From Syntrophaceae bacterium UBA6255 (GTDB lineage: Bacteria; Desulfobacterota; Syntrophia; Syntrophales; Smithellaceae), in contig DJVN01000303.1 in assembly GCA_002441205.1 (NCBI GenBank), positions 2,165 to 29,882 of the forward strand: 27,718 bases of DNA. The letters run 5' to 3'. Made by a program: the position numbers and the translations under genes. The number at the start of each line of letters is the position of its first letter. Positions within the stretch are counted from its first letter, which is position 1. Under the pieces are notes generated by a model. The model was not told where the DNA came from. It made no database searches and saw nothing but the letters and a program-made list of their open reading frames with translations. This document shows, in pieces, positions 6,712 to 15,360 of this stretch.

Positions 6712-8040
6712 ATGCTGAAAAATTTTTTGCATGCGGGATTTGGCGGTTTTTTCAGCCAACTTATTGTATTTTTATCTCTGCCGTTCATTACGCGGCTCTA
6801 CGCGCCGGCTACCTATGCAACGTGGGCTATAGTTATGGCAACGGCGGGTATTCTGGGCACTATAGCATGTTTTCGCTACGAGCTGGCGATTGTTACCGCG
6901 AATGATGAAAATGATGCCAGTTCCATTTTCTGGGCTTGTATTGTTTCATCCTTGCTGTTTGGGGTGCTTATTCTGGGCAGCTATTTTCTCATCGGGCAAC
7001 AGCATTATTTTAGCATTGAAAAGATTACATTTAATTTATTTCACTATTTTATATTTGTGTCTTTAGTAACAACCTTCATGGGCGTTACAGCGGCTTTACA
7101 GTACTGGCATACACGGCACAAGTCGTTTTTTTATAATTCTATCGCGCTTATCGTATCGTCTTTCGTTACCGTCATCATCCAGTTATTATGGGCCTATAAA
7201 ATTGCGCCGTCACCTTATGGTCTTTTACTTGGCAGCGTTGGCGGATTGTTCATCGCAATTGTTTTTCAGTGTTCCGCGATATTTTTAACCCGGAAAATAC
7301 CCGCGTTAAACTTAATCATCATACAACGTATCTTTATCTGTTTAAAACAACAAAGGCTGTTCCTTTTATATTCGACCCCTTATGCCTTGTTCGGAGTTGT
7401 CAGGGACAGGGTAACCGTTCTTGTGATGCAGATGTTTTTGCCGATGGCTACGGTGGGTTTATATGCCCTGGTCTATCGGGTCATGAACTTTCCCGTAATG
7501 CTTGTGAGTAATGCTCTCCGGCCGGTTTTTTTTCAGGCCTGTTCAGCACAGGGCGTTAAAGCCATAGAGCCTCAATTAAATAGAATTATGAGATGGCTGG
7601 TTATTCTGGCGATGCCTTGTGTGGTAATCTATTTTTATTTTGCTGACGATCTATTCAGGTTGTTTTTTGGCCCGCAATGGCAAGGGGCGGGTTATATCGG
7701 CAAATTTCTGATTTTTCCCGTAGTAACTTTTTTATTGGTCAACTGGATGGATCGTATTATGGACGTGTTAAGCCAGCAAAAATTAACATTGATGCTGGAA
7801 GTTACTTTCTCGACCCTGTCGATATTTGGATTATGGCTGGGATTCTTCATGGGATTAGGCCTGCCCGGTGCTTTATTGATTCAATGCAGTGTTCTCGTAG
7901 TTTATAATGTTGCTTATTTGATGGTTGCCTACGGCAAAGCCGGTTATGATAGAAGGAAACTTTTCAACCTCATGCCTTCAGCGTTTGCCGCATCGATACT
8001 GACCGCATTCACTTTAGAAATCTTTAAGGTCATATTTTAA
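6712..8040 (+). CDS. wzx: Wzx-like oligosaccharide flippase
   Basis: This is a polytopic inner-membrane protein of 442 residues with about twelve hydrophobic segments. The N-terminal stretch GFGGFFSQLIVFLSLPFITR followed by LYAPATYATWAIVMATAGI is typical of the polysaccharide-export branch of the MATE/MVF superfamily. FRYELAIV and the charged loop after it also fit. Its expected role is flipping the undecaprenyl-PP-linked repeat unit to the periplasm for Wzy. It is followed after 13 bases by the polymerase-like gene, a common wzx-wzy order. No good Shine-Dalgarno is seen before ATG 6712. Wzx proteins diverge strongly, so the substrate cannot be read from sequence. The family call is secure. 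Confidence 0.88.
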   Translation: MLKNFLHAGFGGFFSQLIVFLSLPFITRLYAPATYATWAIVMATAGILGTIACFRYELAIVTANDENDASSIFWACIVSSLLFGVLILGSYFLIGQQHYFSIEKITFNLFHYFIFVSLVTTFMGVTAALQYWHTRHKSFFYNSIALIVSSFVTVIIQLLWAYKIAPSPYGLLLGSVGGLFIAIVFQCSAIFLTRKIPALNLIIIQRIFICLKQQRLFLLYSTPYALFGVVRDRVTVLVMQMFLPMATVGLYALVYRVMNFPVMLVSNALRPVFFQACSAQGVKAIEPQLNRIMRWLVILAMPCVVIYFYFADDLFRLFFGPQWQGAGYIGKFLIFPVVTFLLVNWMDRIMDVLSQQKLTLMLEVTFSTLSIFGLWLGFFMGLGLPGALLIQCSVLVVYNVAYLMVAYGKAGYDRRKLFNLMPSAFAASILTAFTLEIFKVIF

Positions 8041-8053
8041 CGAAATTGATTTC

Positions 8054-9412
8054 ATGAGACCCCCTGTTTCACAAAAAAGAATATTTGAAGTCGCGTTGAG
8101 TTTTGCTGTCGCCCTCCTGATATATTGGAGTTTTTTTTATATTTATAAATATTCAATATCTCCTTTGAATCTATATCAGGGGTTAAGTTTCATGGAGCTA
8201 ACATATCATGCACATGCAATGGCCATCGTATTTTTTTTATTGCCCCTTTTGTGGCTTCCGATTCAGCCGGAAAGACCGTCGGATATAGCCCTCTGGCTTT
8301 TATATATGTTTTCTTACGCGCCAACGACTTTTGTGTGCTTTCATATTCTGCAGGACCCTTTTCCCAATGCGATATATTTATTGATGGCCATGCTCATTGC
8401 CCTCATTATCACCGATCTAACCAGGCGTCATACTGTAAAGTTGTCGTTTCATTTAAATTCCCCGGTTGCTCTGCCGTTGGATAAAATCATCTTTTTATTT
8501 TCGATTTTCGTGTGTATTTACATCCTCTATCTGGCCAAGTTTACTTTCAGTATCGATTTTGAAAATATTTATATTCGACGGTTCGCATTTACAGAATCTA
8601 CCACATTGCTGTCCGGATATATTCTTGGTTTTGGCAGATCCGTAGTGGTGATTTTTTTTATTTATATGGCGTTTGTTAAAAAATCAAAAACTGCTCTTAT
8701 TGCCTTGTTTATTTTATCTTTAGGCATTTTTTCCTGTGACGGAACAAAGAATTCTTTGTTTGTGCCTGTGTTTTTGTGTTTGATCTGTTTTTTGACTATT
8801 TATAAGAAAAGTATGATTACGTTAAATATAGTTTTGCTATGTGTAATTTTGATATCGATCATTGAGTTTGTCGGTCTGGATTCTCAGATCACCAGCACTT
8901 TTTTTACTCGAAGAATATTCGCAATCCCCGGTTATTTGAATACTGCTTTCTGGGAATATTATACCGGTCATGACAAAGTAATGATGGCTGATTCCATCGG
9001 TAAGTATTTTGTTGATTCTTCTAACGTGATGGCACCTACATTTGTAATCGGATATGAATATGTTGATAATATTGAAACCAATGCCAATACTGGCATCTGG
9101 ATGGGCGGTTATGCGCATTTTGGATTTGTCGGGATTATTTTAATATCTATGATTGCCGGATTTATTCTCGGTCTGGTTGACAATTTGACTAAAACAAAAT
9201 TTCCCCTTCTCGGTTTTCTGGCGTGCGCTTATATCGGTATTCTATGGCCGGAACAGATGCTTCATACCTCCATGTTGACAGGCGGCGTTTTTTACATTCT
9301 GATTTTCCTGTTGATATATTGCAATACAAGTGTCATAAACCGGACAACAAGTTATTTTCACAACGTGCTATTGGCACTAAAAAATCCCATGATAGAGCAA
9401 AATAGAAAATGA
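8054..9412 (+). CDS. wzy: Wzy-like O-antigen polymerase
   Basis: This is an integral membrane protein of 452 residues with about eleven to thirteen hydrophobic segments. It has a large polar loop around residues 285-360 (SIGKYFVDSS, GYEYVDNIETNANTG, WMGGYAHFGFVGI), which would be the periplasmic loop used for polymerisation. The pattern of a late loop ending in G.YAHFG.VG resembles oligosaccharide repeat-unit polymerases of the O-antigen polymerase group. It would join repeat units on undecaprenyl-PP in the periplasm. It directly follows the flippase, and its stop overlaps the next start (ATGA at 9409-9412), so it is translationally coupled to wbpG. Sequence identity in this family is low. 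The call rests on topology, loop placement and context. Confidence 0.78.
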   Translation: MRPPVSQKRIFEVALSFAVALLIYWSFFYIYKYSISPLNLYQGLSFMELTYHAHAMAIVFFLLPLLWLPIQPERPSDIALWLLYMFSYAPTTFVCFHILQDPFPNAIYLLMAMLIALIITDLTRRHTVKLSFHLNSPVALPLDKIIFLFSIFVCIYILYLAKFTFSIDFENIYIRRFAFTESTTLLSGYILGFGRSVVVIFFIYMAFVKKSKTALIALFILSLGIFSCDGTKNSLFVPVFLCLICFLTIYKKSMITLNIVLLCVILISIIEFVGLDSQITSTFFTRRIFAIPGYLNTAFWEYYTGHDKVMMADSIGKYFVDSSNVMAPTFVIGYEYVDNIETNANTGIWMGGYAHFGFVGIILISMIAGFILGLVDNLTKTKFPLLGFLACAYIGILWPEQMLHTSMLTGGVFYILIFLLIYCNTSVINRTTSYFHNVLLALKNPMIEQNRK

Positions 9413-10569
9413 CAATGCAGAAGACCTTACAAAATAATTACCGGATTTGCACACGCTGCGTCATGGATACGACCGATCCGGAGATAACATTCGATAAAGT
9501 AGGGGTATGTAACCATTGCCGTCATTTTGATGAAGTAACAAGCAAAAGTTGGTTTCCCAATGAAGAAGGCGCCAGACGATTATCTGTCATTCTGGATAGC
9601 ATTCGTGCGGACGGCAAGCATCAGACCTATGACTGTATCATCGGTTTAAGCGGAGGGGTTGATAGTTGCTATCTCGCGTTGAAGGTCAACGAGTGGAAAC
9701 TAAGACCACTGGTTGTGCATGTTGATGCGGGCTGGAACAGTGAACTGGCTGTCGCCAATATTGAAAAAGTTGTAAAACATTGTGGTTACCACCTGCACAC
9801 GCATGTCGTGGACTGGGTAGAAATGCGCAATTTGCAACTTGCCTATCTGCGTGCCGGCATAGCCAATCAGGATGTTCCGCAGGATCATGTATTTTTTGCC
9901 AGCATGTATCATTTTGCGACTAAAAATCGAATCAGGTACATATTGACCGGTGGAAATACTGCCACAGAATGTATTTTCCCGGAATCGTGGCATGGCAGCG
10001 CCATGGATGCTGTCAATCTGAAAGCCATCTATCGAAATTATGGTGATGGCCGTCTGAAAACGTATAATACCATAAGCTTTTTTCAATACTACTTCTGGTA
10101 TCCTTTTATTAAAAAAATGCGGACGGTACGCCCGTTGAATTACATCCCGTATAATAAAGAGGACGCGATTAAAGAAATGGAGCGGTTGTTCGGGTGGCGT
10201 TATTATGGACGTAAGCATGGGGAATCCATTTTTACCAAGCTTTTCCAGAATTATTATCTGCCGGCTAAATTCGGCTTCGATAAACGCCGGCCGCATTTTT
10301 CCAGCATGATTGTCACAGGCCAGTTAACTCGCGAAGAAGCATTAATCCAATTGAAAGAATCATTGTATAATGCTCAGGAACTGGAAAATGACATCGAATA
10401 TTTTTGCAAGAAGATTAAAATAACCAGAAAACAGTTTGAAGAATTTATGAGCGCACCGCCACATCATTATACGGACTTTTCCAATTGGAACAGGCGTCAT
10501 CAAATGCTCAAAAGTATTCAGTCGTCCGTCGCCCGTGTATTGGGACGGGATATAAAAATTTATTCTTGA
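9409..10569 (+). CDS. wbpG: N-acetyl sugar amidotransferase, WbpG type
   Basis: This is a cytoplasmic ATP-dependent enzyme of 386 residues that turns a sugar acetamido group into an acetamidino group, using ammonia made by a HisH partner. Seen directly: a four-cysteine metal site of two CxxC pairs (Cys14/17 and Cys34/37, in ICTRCVMDTTDP and VCNHC), the PP-loop SGGVDS at residues 81-86, and GGNTATECIFPESW. These match the WbpG/PseA family of O-antigen and flagellar sugar modifiers. The following hisH and hisF genes form the same trio as in the Pseudomonas aeruginosa B-band cluster. With wbpE/I/B/D in the cluster, the expected product is a 3-acetamidino mannuronic acid residue (ManNAc3NAmA). 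The start overlaps the wzy stop by 4 bases. Confidence 0.93.
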   Translation: MTMQKTLQNNYRICTRCVMDTTDPEITFDKVGVCNHCRHFDEVTSKSWFPNEEGARRLSVILDSIRADGKHQTYDCIIGLSGGVDSCYLALKVNEWKLRPLVVHVDAGWNSELAVANIEKVVKHCGYHLHTHVVDWVEMRNLQLAYLRAGIANQDVPQDHVFFASMYHFATKNRIRYILTGGNTATECIFPESWHGSAMDAVNLKAIYRNYGDGRLKTYNTISFFQYYFWYPFIKKMRTVRPLNYIPYNKEDAIKEMERLFGWRYYGRKHGESIFTKLFQNYYLPAKFGFDKRRPHFSSMIVTGQLTREEALIQLKESLYNAQELENDIEYFCKKIKITRKQFEEFMSAPPHHYTDFSNWNRRHQMLKSIQSSVARVLGRDIKIYS

Positions 10570-10576
10570 TTCATTG

Positions 10577-11212
10577 ATGATTTCAATACTCAATTATGGG
10601 ATGGGGAATCTCGCTTCCATTCAGAATATGTTTAAAAAAGTGGGAACTCCCAGCAGACAGATCACGACCGCGGATGAAATTGATGCTGCACAGGCGCTGG
10701 TTATTCCCGGTGTTGGCAAATTTGATCATGCTATTAATCAATTAGAGTTTATGAAGCTACGGGGAGCTTTGGATCAAGCAGCGTTTGTGCGACAAATTCC
10801 CATACTGGGCATTTGTCTCGGCATGCAGTTGATGACGCGCGGCAGTGAAGAAGGGAAGTTACCGGGACTTGGCTGGGTGAAGGCAGACACACAACTGATT
10901 GATGGCGCGAATTATAATTTGTGCGTACCGCATATGGGTTGGAACCTGATAAAAATAAAGAAAGACAGCCCGTATTTCAATGATGCAGCCATGGAATATC
11001 GTTTTTATTTTGTGCATTCGTACGCCGTGCATTGTGATAATCCGGCTGATATTTTAACGACGACAGAATACGCGGGAGACTTTGTCTCCTCTTTTTCTGT
11101 AAACAATTTTGTCGGCGTACAATTTCACCCGGAAAAAAGTCACAAATTCGGAGCGGATTTTTTTTATCGATTTGCTGTACGTAACGGTTTGTTCGCTTCT
11201 GCGCCTGCTTAA
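10577..11212 (+). CDS. hisH: Glutamine amidotransferase HisH2 (partner of WbpG)
   Basis: This is a class I glutamine amidotransferase of 211 residues. MISILNYGMGNLASIQN is the HisH N terminus. The nucleophile is Cys80 in LGICLGMQLM, and the His-Glu of the triad lies in VQFHPEKSH. It releases ammonia from glutamine. In this setting the ammonia should go to WbpG through HisF2 rather than to histidine synthesis, because no other his genes are present and the wbpG-hisH-hisF order is kept. I chose ATG 10577 over a TTG three bases earlier because it matches the family start. It begins 7 bases after the wbpG stop, so it is in the same operon. Confidence 0.92.
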   Translation: MISILNYGMGNLASIQNMFKKVGTPSRQITTADEIDAAQALVIPGVGKFDHAINQLEFMKLRGALDQAAFVRQIPILGICLGMQLMTRGSEEGKLPGLGWVKADTQLIDGANYNLCVPHMGWNLIKIKKDSPYFNDAAMEYRFYFVHSYAVHCDNPADILTTTEYAGDFVSSFSVNNFVGVQFHPEKSHKFGADFFYRFAVRNGLFASAPA

Positions 11213-11289
11213 AAACAGATTAAAAGTATTATCGTCTTTGTGATTTGCTGTTTATCCATAGCTTTTAAAGGAATTATTGTTATCTGCGT

Positions 11290-12057
11290 ATGTTATTAAA
11301 AAATCGTGTTATTCCCTGTCTTCTGCTTAGCGACAGCGGCCTGGTCAAAACATGCAAATTTGCCAATCCCAAGTATGTAGGCGATCCTATTAATGCCATT
11401 CGTATCTTTAATGAGAAAGAAGTCGATGAATTAATGGTTTTGGACATCACTGCCAGCAGGGAGCGTCGCGAGCCCGACTACGACTTAATAGAACAGTTTG
11501 CAGGCGAATGTTTTATGCCCTTGGCCTATGGAGGTGGTATTCGGACTGTGGAACAGGCGAGGCGGTTGTTTTCACTGGGTGTGGAAAAGATATGTCTGCA
11601 AACAGCCGCTTTGGAAGATGCTACACTAATCAGCCGTTTGGCAAATCAATTCGGCGGTCAGAGCGTAATGGTGTCCATTGATATCAAGAAGGATTTATTG
11701 GGGCGCTATAAATTGTATACCGCTGTAACTGGCAAAACATTGCCCGTTGATTGGATCTCTTTTATGATACAAACTGTGCAATTTGGCGCAGGTGAAGTTC
11801 TGTTGAACGCTGTCGATCGCGACGGCATAATGGAAGGTGCTGACTTGACGATGATTAAGAAAGCCGCAGCATTGATCGATGTCCCGTTGATAGCCTGCGG
11901 CGGCATTGGCAGTTTAGCCGATATCAAAGCCGCTGTTGATGCGGGAGCAAGTGCCGTGGCGGCAGGCGCCTTTTTTGTGTTTCACGGACCGCATCGCGCT
12001 GTATTGATTACCTATCCCAGTTATAATGATCTTAAAAAACTTTTGATGTCAATTTAG
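11290..12057 (+). CDS. hisF: HisF2 homologue, ammonia-channelling subunit for WbpG
   Basis: This is a TIM-barrel protein of 255 residues clearly homologous to the cyclase subunit HisF: RVIPCLLL, YVGDPINAIRIFNEKEVDEL, VLDITAS, YGGGIRT, VSIDIKK, NAVDRDGIMEG and ACGGIGSLAD. The catalytic Asp of true HisF in the first strand (CLDV) is Leu here (CLLL), while the second family Asp in SIDIK remains. I remember the same substitution in the O-antigen HisF2 of Pseudomonas aeruginosa. It suggests the barrel no longer makes imidazole-glycerol phosphate and only passes ammonia from HisH to WbpG. The phosphate-binding segment FFVFHGPHRAVLITYP also follows the HisF2 form. A 77-base gap separates it from hisH, with AAGGA 18 bases upstream of the ATG. 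Confidence 0.93.
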   Translation: MLLKNRVIPCLLLSDSGLVKTCKFANPKYVGDPINAIRIFNEKEVDELMVLDITASRERREPDYDLIEQFAGECFMPLAYGGGIRTVEQARRLFSLGVEKICLQTAALEDATLISRLANQFGGQSVMVSIDIKKDLLGRYKLYTAVTGKTLPVDWISFMIQTVQFGAGEVLLNAVDRDGIMEGADLTMIKKAAALIDVPLIACGGIGSLADIKAAVDAGASAVAAGAFFVFHGPHRAVLITYPSYNDLKKLLMSI

Positions 12058-12058
12058 C

Positions 12059-12084
12059 TTCTCATCGATTTCTATCGGTGAGGA
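12059..12084 (+). promoter_or_regulatory. RNA hairpin between hisF and the lipoprotein gene, overlapping its ribosome site
   Basis: CTCATCGAT (12061-12069) and ATCGGTGAG (12074-12082) pair over 9 bases with one G-T wobble around a TTCT loop. Two more flanking pairs are possible. No T-run follows, so it is not a standard terminator. Its right arm contains the start of AGGAAAGG (12081-12088), the likely Shine-Dalgarno of the next gene, so it could limit translation or mark an RNA processing site. The role is inferred; the pairing is seen. Confidence 0.5.
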
Positions 12085-12095
12085 AAGGTGGAAAG

Positions 12096-13352
12096 GTGTT
12101 TATTAAATTATATGCTATCCAAGTTCGACAATTCCTGACCATGAATAAGTCAACACATATGAGTATGCAAAATATCATCCTTAAGATAGCGGTATGGGGA
12201 GTTATGATTGTCCTGATGCTGTGTTGTTCATGTACATCATCAGATCGGGATGTAAAACCCACGCCCACGGATTATCAAACATTGCTTGACGCAATGTTTA
12301 CAAGTCCTGAATATGATCCATACCTTCGCAATAACGAGGTAAATGAATCACCGTTTACTAAAGCTCTCATCATGTCAGCGGAGGCATTGCGCTATGCCGG
12401 CACAAGAGATTCGGAAGCGCAGAATAATGTTCGAAGTCTTGCACAGTGGGTTATTGATCATGCCGATGACGACAAAGATGGCGTGTTTGGATGGGGGCTG
12501 GGATTTGAATGGGATGCGTTTGGCGATGGAACGATTAATGGTGCCTTCACCCCATATACAATAGACACGGCTCTAATTCTTGATGCGTTGTTGGATGCAT
12601 ACCGTTTACTCAGTTCAGAACAAAAAAATCAGGTAGCGAGAATATTTCACGATACGGCCATGGCGTGGATTACGGATTACTGGAGTGATGAAGGTGATGG
12701 CGGCTGGTTTTGGTACAGTATTTCCTCTCATGACGCCATATTTACACCGAATGTGTCATCAATGATGACTGGTGTTTTGGCGCGTCTTGTTTATAAATAT
12801 CCTGATATATTTGAACCTGATGAAATTTCCGAAATCAATTCTAAAATAGATCGTTCTGTAAAATATTTAATGAATAACAGAATAGGAGGGGATCTTCGCT
12901 GGCAGTATAGCGCTGTCTCTCCGGGTACGCTAACCGATCTTGTTCATCAAATGTATATTCTTTTGGGACTGGAATATTGCAAATTTTATTATTCGTCGGT
13001 TACCGTGACATATGCTACCAGTGATGCGGTGAATAATATGTTATTTTATTCCGACGGGCAGAAACTGTATGAGTGTGATGAAATGGCCAGGTCGGAAAGT
13101 AATGAGGAATGGGTACATCGGGGCGCTCGTAACTGGGCTGTTGGTGCATGGATCGAGTTTATGAGTCGTTATGATAATAAAAATAAAGCTGAGTACGGTA
13201 TCGAAATATTAAAAAGTGCTTATGGGTCATGGCCGCAGATAACCCTTTATCGCACTGATGAATTTGGAACGGATCAAAAGTTTTATCCACGATTTGCTGT
13301 TCATGTTTTAAAAGGATTAGCCTATTACTATTGGTATGATGGTCCTACATGA
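12096..13352 (+). CDS. Exported lipoprotein-like protein, predicted helical toroid, function unknown
   Basis: The product has 418 residues from GTG 12096. The start is uncertain. In-frame GTG 12078 lacks a ribosome site, ATG 12141 would give a shorter leader, and ATT 12102 aligns with the start of the next gene's leader. A hydrophobic segment ends in LMLCCSCTSS, so lipidation at the Cys of SC (residue 46) is plausible, though Cys at -3 is unusual. The mature part is rich in paired helices with acidic-aromatic turns: ADDDKDGVFGWGLGFEW, GAFTPYTIDTALILDALLDA, DEGDGGWFWYSISSHDAIF and WVHRGARNWAVGAWIEF. This resembles (alpha/alpha)6 sugar-acting barrels such as epimerases or lyases, but I recognise no specific family. 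It stands just upstream of a C5-epimerase-like lipoprotein and shares a near-identical ribosome-site leader with it. Confidence 0.72.
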   Translation: MFIKLYAIQVRQFLTMNKSTHMSMQNIILKIAVWGVMIVLMLCCSCTSSDRDVKPTPTDYQTLLDAMFTSPEYDPYLRNNEVNESPFTKALIMSAEALRYAGTRDSEAQNNVRSLAQWVIDHADDDKDGVFGWGLGFEWDAFGDGTINGAFTPYTIDTALILDALLDAYRLLSSEQKNQVARIFHDTAMAWITDYWSDEGDGGWFWYSISSHDAIFTPNVSSMMTGVLARLVYKYPDIFEPDEISEINSKIDRSVKYLMNNRIGGDLRWQYSAVSPGTLTDLVHQMYILLGLEYCKFYYSSVTVTYATSDAVNNMLFYSDGQKLYECDEMARSESNEEWVHRGARNWAVGAWIEFMSRYDNKNKAEYGIEILKSAYGSWPQITLYRTDEFGTDQKFYPRFAVHVLKGLAYYYWYDGPT

Positions 13353-13380
13353 TATTAATATTTTAAAAGGAAAGGTGTTC

Positions 13381-15360
13381 ATGAAAAAAATCTTAATGTT
13401 GCTATGGACTGTCTTGTTTATGGTCGTGCCGGGTTGCAGCAGCGATGGTGGAGGCGATGGAGCGTCCGCACAGCTATCATCTGAAAAAACCATTACGGAA
13501 TTTTCTCTGGCAGGTGTCGCCGGGACAATCGATGAAACGGGAAAAACCATCAGCGTAAGCATGCCCTACGGTACGGATGAGACATCTCTGATAGCGTCAT
13601 TTGTCACAACAGGTTCCAGCGTAGAAGTCGGGGGAATAAAGCAAGTCAGCGGAGCGTCGGCAAACAGCTTTACGTCACCCGTAACGTATACGGTGAAAGC
13701 AACTGATAGTTCAACACAGAATTATGTTGTTACCGTAACAATTAAACAACCATATAGCGTAACAGCATCAATTGGTAAAAAAATATTGCAACCATATCTT
13801 CGGGCAAAGACATATAGTTCGCTCGAAGAAGTAAAAAATATCGATAAATCCCAACTGGATGGGCTTCATCTTGGTTATATAGCATTTAATCTGATTGTCG
13901 ATTATCAGGATACAGGAAATAGAGACTATTTGGATGCCGCTAAAGAATTTCTTGATTATTTAAGATATCGGTTTGAAGCAAAATACAGTAATAATAATTT
14001 ATTCGTCTGGAAATATGATTATGCCTGGGGCACACTTGCTCCCGGGTGGTGGTCTTGCCTGGACAACGCCATAAATGCTTTGGCCTTCAAGGCGGGCGCG
14101 GAAGTTTTTGCCAATCCTGCTTATGAACAAATCTACAAGAAGGCACTGAATGGTCTTCTTTTGACGGTGCCGGAAGGTGGATCTGTCCTGTGGGTTACTC
14201 CGGATAGCTACTGGCTATCGGAATATACCTGGGAAGGATCCACTTTGGCCAATGAATATTATGTTTTAAACGGATACACATTTTCCCTACTGGCCTTACG
14301 GATTATTGCCAGTGTTACCGGAGATCAAAACTATGCGACAATGTATAATTATGCATTGAATAGTTATAAAAATATCAGCAATCGGTTTTATACACCCGAC
14401 GGCAAGTGGACCTATTATATGCTTAATCCAAAACAAATTGAACCGATGCATTATGCCATTTTCGATGCCTTATTGCTGGAATCTCTTTACGAGATATCAC
14501 ATGACCAGTTTTTCGCGACAGAACTTGCCAAAAGGAGACAATTAATTAAAAATGAGTATCCATTGCAGATTGACTCTAACAATAATTACATATTTTCATT
14601 GGTGGGGCCGCCCTGGCCATACTGGATAGATATCTATATAATCAAAGTTGATTTTATGGCCGGTAATGAGCTGTTAGAGCAAAAAGTATCTTACAGCGGC
14701 TACCAGTATGATATTCCGCCCAAAGAGCGTTTTTTTATTTCAGGTTCCATTCCCGAAGGCGCCACACGTGCTGTGATATGGTCAGAAACTAATGGTATCG
14801 CATTTAAATTATATGAAGTAGATATTGCGACGAGTCAACGGGTAAGTCCGGTTCAGCCTTTGTCTATAAATTTTAATCTTACCTGTGCTTATGACGCGGT
14901 TTGTCAAAATACCGATACTTTGCTAATTGATCCATCAATCGTTACCGTCCCGGGAGAAGAGCACTATTACAATACCCAAGGTCGAGTCATGCTGACCTTA
15001 AATCAGCCCATTTCGCGGATAGCCAATAAATATTTCGGGATTAATTTGTTGCCTCAGCAAAATGTTACATCACTGCAAATCATGTTATTTGACGATAAAG
15101 GTGTTGTCGCATCGCAATATCATATTCCCTTAAAGGGCGGTGTGGACAACCTTCTCATTATGAACTGGTTGGGATTTAATAATATCGAGGCTTTATCAGA
15201 TACAATAAAAGAAATTCAAATTAGTATTCACACACACACAACAGCAAATTCTTATACAATAAAAATTAACAATATATTAACATTTAAAGATAACTCTGCT
15301 GTTAAACATTATATAGAAAACAACGAATGTTATATTCCCGAAAAAGAAAAGACAATATGA
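13381..15360 (+). CDS. Lipoprotein with a D-glucuronyl C5-epimerase-like domain
   Basis: The product has 659 residues from ATG 13381, preceded by AAAGGAAAGG. The lipobox VPGC puts the lipid on Cys19, followed by a Gly/Asp linker. Residues ~35-122 form a beta domain (TITEFSLAGVAGTID to YTVKATDSSTQNYVVTV) like the DUF5018/Ig-like repeats of surface lipoproteins. Residues ~150-395 follow the heparosan/D-glucuronyl C5-epimerase C-terminal pattern: LHLGYIAFNLIVDYQDTGNR, GWWSCLDNAINAL, SEYTWEG with Glu281-Tyr282, YYVLNGYTFSLLAL, DGKWTYYML and EPMHYAIFDALLLESLYEI. The EEYP...VLNG block is where that family has catalytic tyrosine. Residues ~400-659 look like beta-sandwich. It would act on uronic-acid residues of an already exported polymer. 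Fold similarity is well supported by motif order. The true substrate, and whether it is an epimerase, are inferred. A (CA)6 run lies at 15229-15240. Confidence 0.78.
   Translation: MKKILMLLWTVLFMVVPGCSSDGGGDGASAQLSSEKTITEFSLAGVAGTIDETGKTISVSMPYGTDETSLIASFVTTGSSVEVGGIKQVSGASANSFTSPVTYTVKATDSSTQNYVVTVTIKQPYSVTASIGKKILQPYLRAKTYSSLEEVKNIDKSQLDGLHLGYIAFNLIVDYQDTGNRDYLDAAKEFLDYLRYRFEAKYSNNNLFVWKYDYAWGTLAPGWWSCLDNAINALAFKAGAEVFANPAYEQIYKKALNGLLLTVPEGGSVLWVTPDSYWLSEYTWEGSTLANEYYVLNGYTFSLLALRIIASVTGDQNYATMYNYALNSYKNISNRFYTPDGKWTYYMLNPKQIEPMHYAIFDALLLESLYEISHDQFFATELAKRRQLIKNEYPLQIDSNNNYIFSLVGPPWPYWIDIYIIKVDFMAGNELLEQKVSYSGYQYDIPPKERFFISGSIPEGATRAVIWSETNGIAFKLYEVDIATSQRVSPVQPLSINFNLTCAYDAVCQNTDTLLIDPSIVTVPGEEHYYNTQGRVMLTLNQPISRIANKYFGINLLPQQNVTSLQIMLFDDKGVVASQYHIPLKGGVDNLLIMNWLGFNNIEALSDTIKEIQISIHTHTTANSYTIKINNILTFKDNSAVKHYIENNECYIPEKEKTI

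Noticed and set aside
9700..10296. Open frame of 198 codons on the minus strand opposite wbpG
   Set aside because: It is antisense to a clear WbpG coding sequence and shows no recognisable motif or ribosome site.
10577..12057. Reading hisH-hisF as part of a histidine biosynthesis operon
   Set aside because: No other his genes are present, HisF lacks the first catalytic Asp, and wbpG is directly upstream, matching the O-antigen amidination trio.
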